5,521 nt of DNA from an uncultured Lachnospiraceae bacterium (GTDB lineage: Bacteria > Bacillota > Clostridia > Lachnospirales > Lachnospiraceae), in contig CANPZR010000186.1 of the NCBI GenBank assembly GCA_947589175.1, positions 1-5,521 on the forward strand, in the 5' to 3' direction. Shown here in pieces: positions 4,856-5,521 of this stretch. The notes under the pieces are model-generated. The model had not been told where the DNA came from, did not search any database, and was given only the letters and a program-made list of their open reading frames with translations. Positions within the stretch are counted from its first letter, which is position 1. Each line of letters starts with the position of its first letter. The position numbers and the translations under genes were made by a program.

Positions 4856-5521
4856 ATGGAAAAAAGGGGTAAATTTTCAACAGGGCTCGGCTTTGTTCTG
4901 GCGGCGGCCGGTTCTGCCGTGGGACTGGGGAACATATGGAGGTTTCCCTATCTGACGGCGAAGTACGGCGGCGGGATTTTTCTTATTTTTTATATTCTGC
5001 TGACGCTGACATTTGGCTACACGCTGATGGTGACGGAGAACGCTATCGGAAGAAAATGCGGAAAGAGCGCCCTCATGGCGTTTGGGGAGCTGAACCGGAA
5101 GTGGAAGTTCCTCGGCGTTCTCGCAACGATTGTGCCGATGATTATACTTCCTTATTATAATGTAATCGGCGGCTGGGTGATCAAGTACGCAAAGACATTT
5201 TTGACAGGGCAGCACAGTCTGGCGGCGGAGGACGGCTTTTTTGAGGGGATGTTAGCGTCTCCCGGAGAACAGCTTTTGTTTCAGTTTCTTTTCTCCCTTG
5301 TGACTACGCTGGTCATCCTGCGGGGCGTCCAGAAGGGCGTGGAAAAATTCAGCACCGTGCTGATGCCGGTTCTGGTCGTATTCGCCATCGTGGTCGCGAT
5401 TTATTCGATTACGCTGCCGGGGGCCTCCGTGGGGCTGAAATATCTGTTCGTGCCGGATTTTAAGCATTTTTCCGTGCAGGGCATGTTGGCCGCCCTGGGG
5501 CAGATGTTCTACTCGCTGTCG
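4856..5521 (+). CDS. Neurotransmitter:sodium symporter (SNF/NSS family), N-terminal part, cut by right edge
   Basis: This is the first 222 residues of a Na+-dependent secondary transporter of the LeuT fold, which usually takes up amino acids in bacteria. The complete protein would be around 450 residues. The start has GGAGG at 4846-4850, five bases upstream. TM1 holds the signature AAAGSAVGLGNIWRFPY (16-32); N26 and R29 align with LeuT N27 (sodium site) and R30 (outer gate). TM2 covers about 39-60 and is followed by ENAIGRK. TM3, about 86-111, carries PYYN (99-102), with Y101 matching substrate-contacting LeuT Y108. TM4 lies at about 140-156 and TM5 at about 167-187. The window stops in TM6 at GQMFYSLS (215-222), the unwound substrate/sodium region (LeuT GQIFFTLS). 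Substrate cannot be named. It is transcribed away from the repressor gene with a promoter of its own. Confidence 0.93.
   Translation, partial: MEKRGKFSTGLGFVLAAAGSAVGLGNIWRFPYLTAKYGGGIFLIFYILLTLTFGYTLMVTENAIGRKCGKSALMAFGELNRKWKFLGVLATIVPMIILPYYNVIGGWVIKYAKTFLTGQHSLAAEDGFFEGMLASPGEQLLFQFLFSLVTTLVILRGVQKGVEKFSTVLMPVLVVFAIVVAIYSITLPGASVGLKYLFVPDFKHFSVQGMLAALGQMFYSLS

Overview
The window looks like a chromosomal segment of an endospore-forming Clostridia member, probably Lachnospiraceae-like. This is inferred from the mrnC–rlmB–sigH gene order, strong AGGAGG-type ribosome binding sites, sigma-A promoters of the TTGACA/TATAAT type, and a tRNA gene without encoded CCA. The name at family level is a judgement from recognised protein families, not from a search.

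Left part (1-2390, all + strand): the window opens inside the C-terminal half of a DUF4143-type AAA ATPase, which runs off the left edge and is visibly richer in A+T than what follows. After a 126-base gap holding a tandem repeat and an extended -10 promoter comes a tight three-gene operon. It encodes Mini-ribonuclease 3 (mrnC, 23S rRNA maturation), the 23S rRNA 2'-O-methyltransferase RlmB, and the sporulation/transition-state sigma factor SigH. The spacings are 3 bases and then a 4-base GTGA overlap. This is the classical Firmicutes arrangement without yacP/rae1 between rlmB and sigH, and without rpmG-secE-nusG after it.

Middle (2391-2740): sigH converges on a minus-strand tRNA-Thr(GGT) gene. 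One GC-rich hairpin, flanked by A's on one side and T's on the other, sits between them and can terminate transcription from both directions. The tRNA has its own perfect consensus promoter.

Right part (2741-4750, - strand): a BlaI/MecI-family repressor gene and a BlaR1/MecR1-like M56 membrane metalloprotease gene overlap by ATGA. They are driven by a perfect TTGACA-17-TATAAT promoter whose -10 region is covered by two tandem TACANNTGTA-like operator dyads. This forms an autoregulated sensor-protease/repressor module. The C-terminal extracellular domain is not a penicillin-binding domain: it is only about 128 residues, with four cysteines, on an acidic linker. No beta-lactamase is in view. 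The last membrane segment of the protease also reads as a lipoprotein signal peptide preceded by a good internal Shine-Dalgarno and ATG, so a separate lipoprotein might be made from inside the gene.

Far right (4778-5521, + strand): a divergent promoter drives the first 222 codons of a neurotransmitter:sodium symporter (SNF/NSS, LeuT fold), cut by the window edge in TM6. The repressor/protease pair and the symporter share a short divergent control region, which raises but does not prove a functional link.
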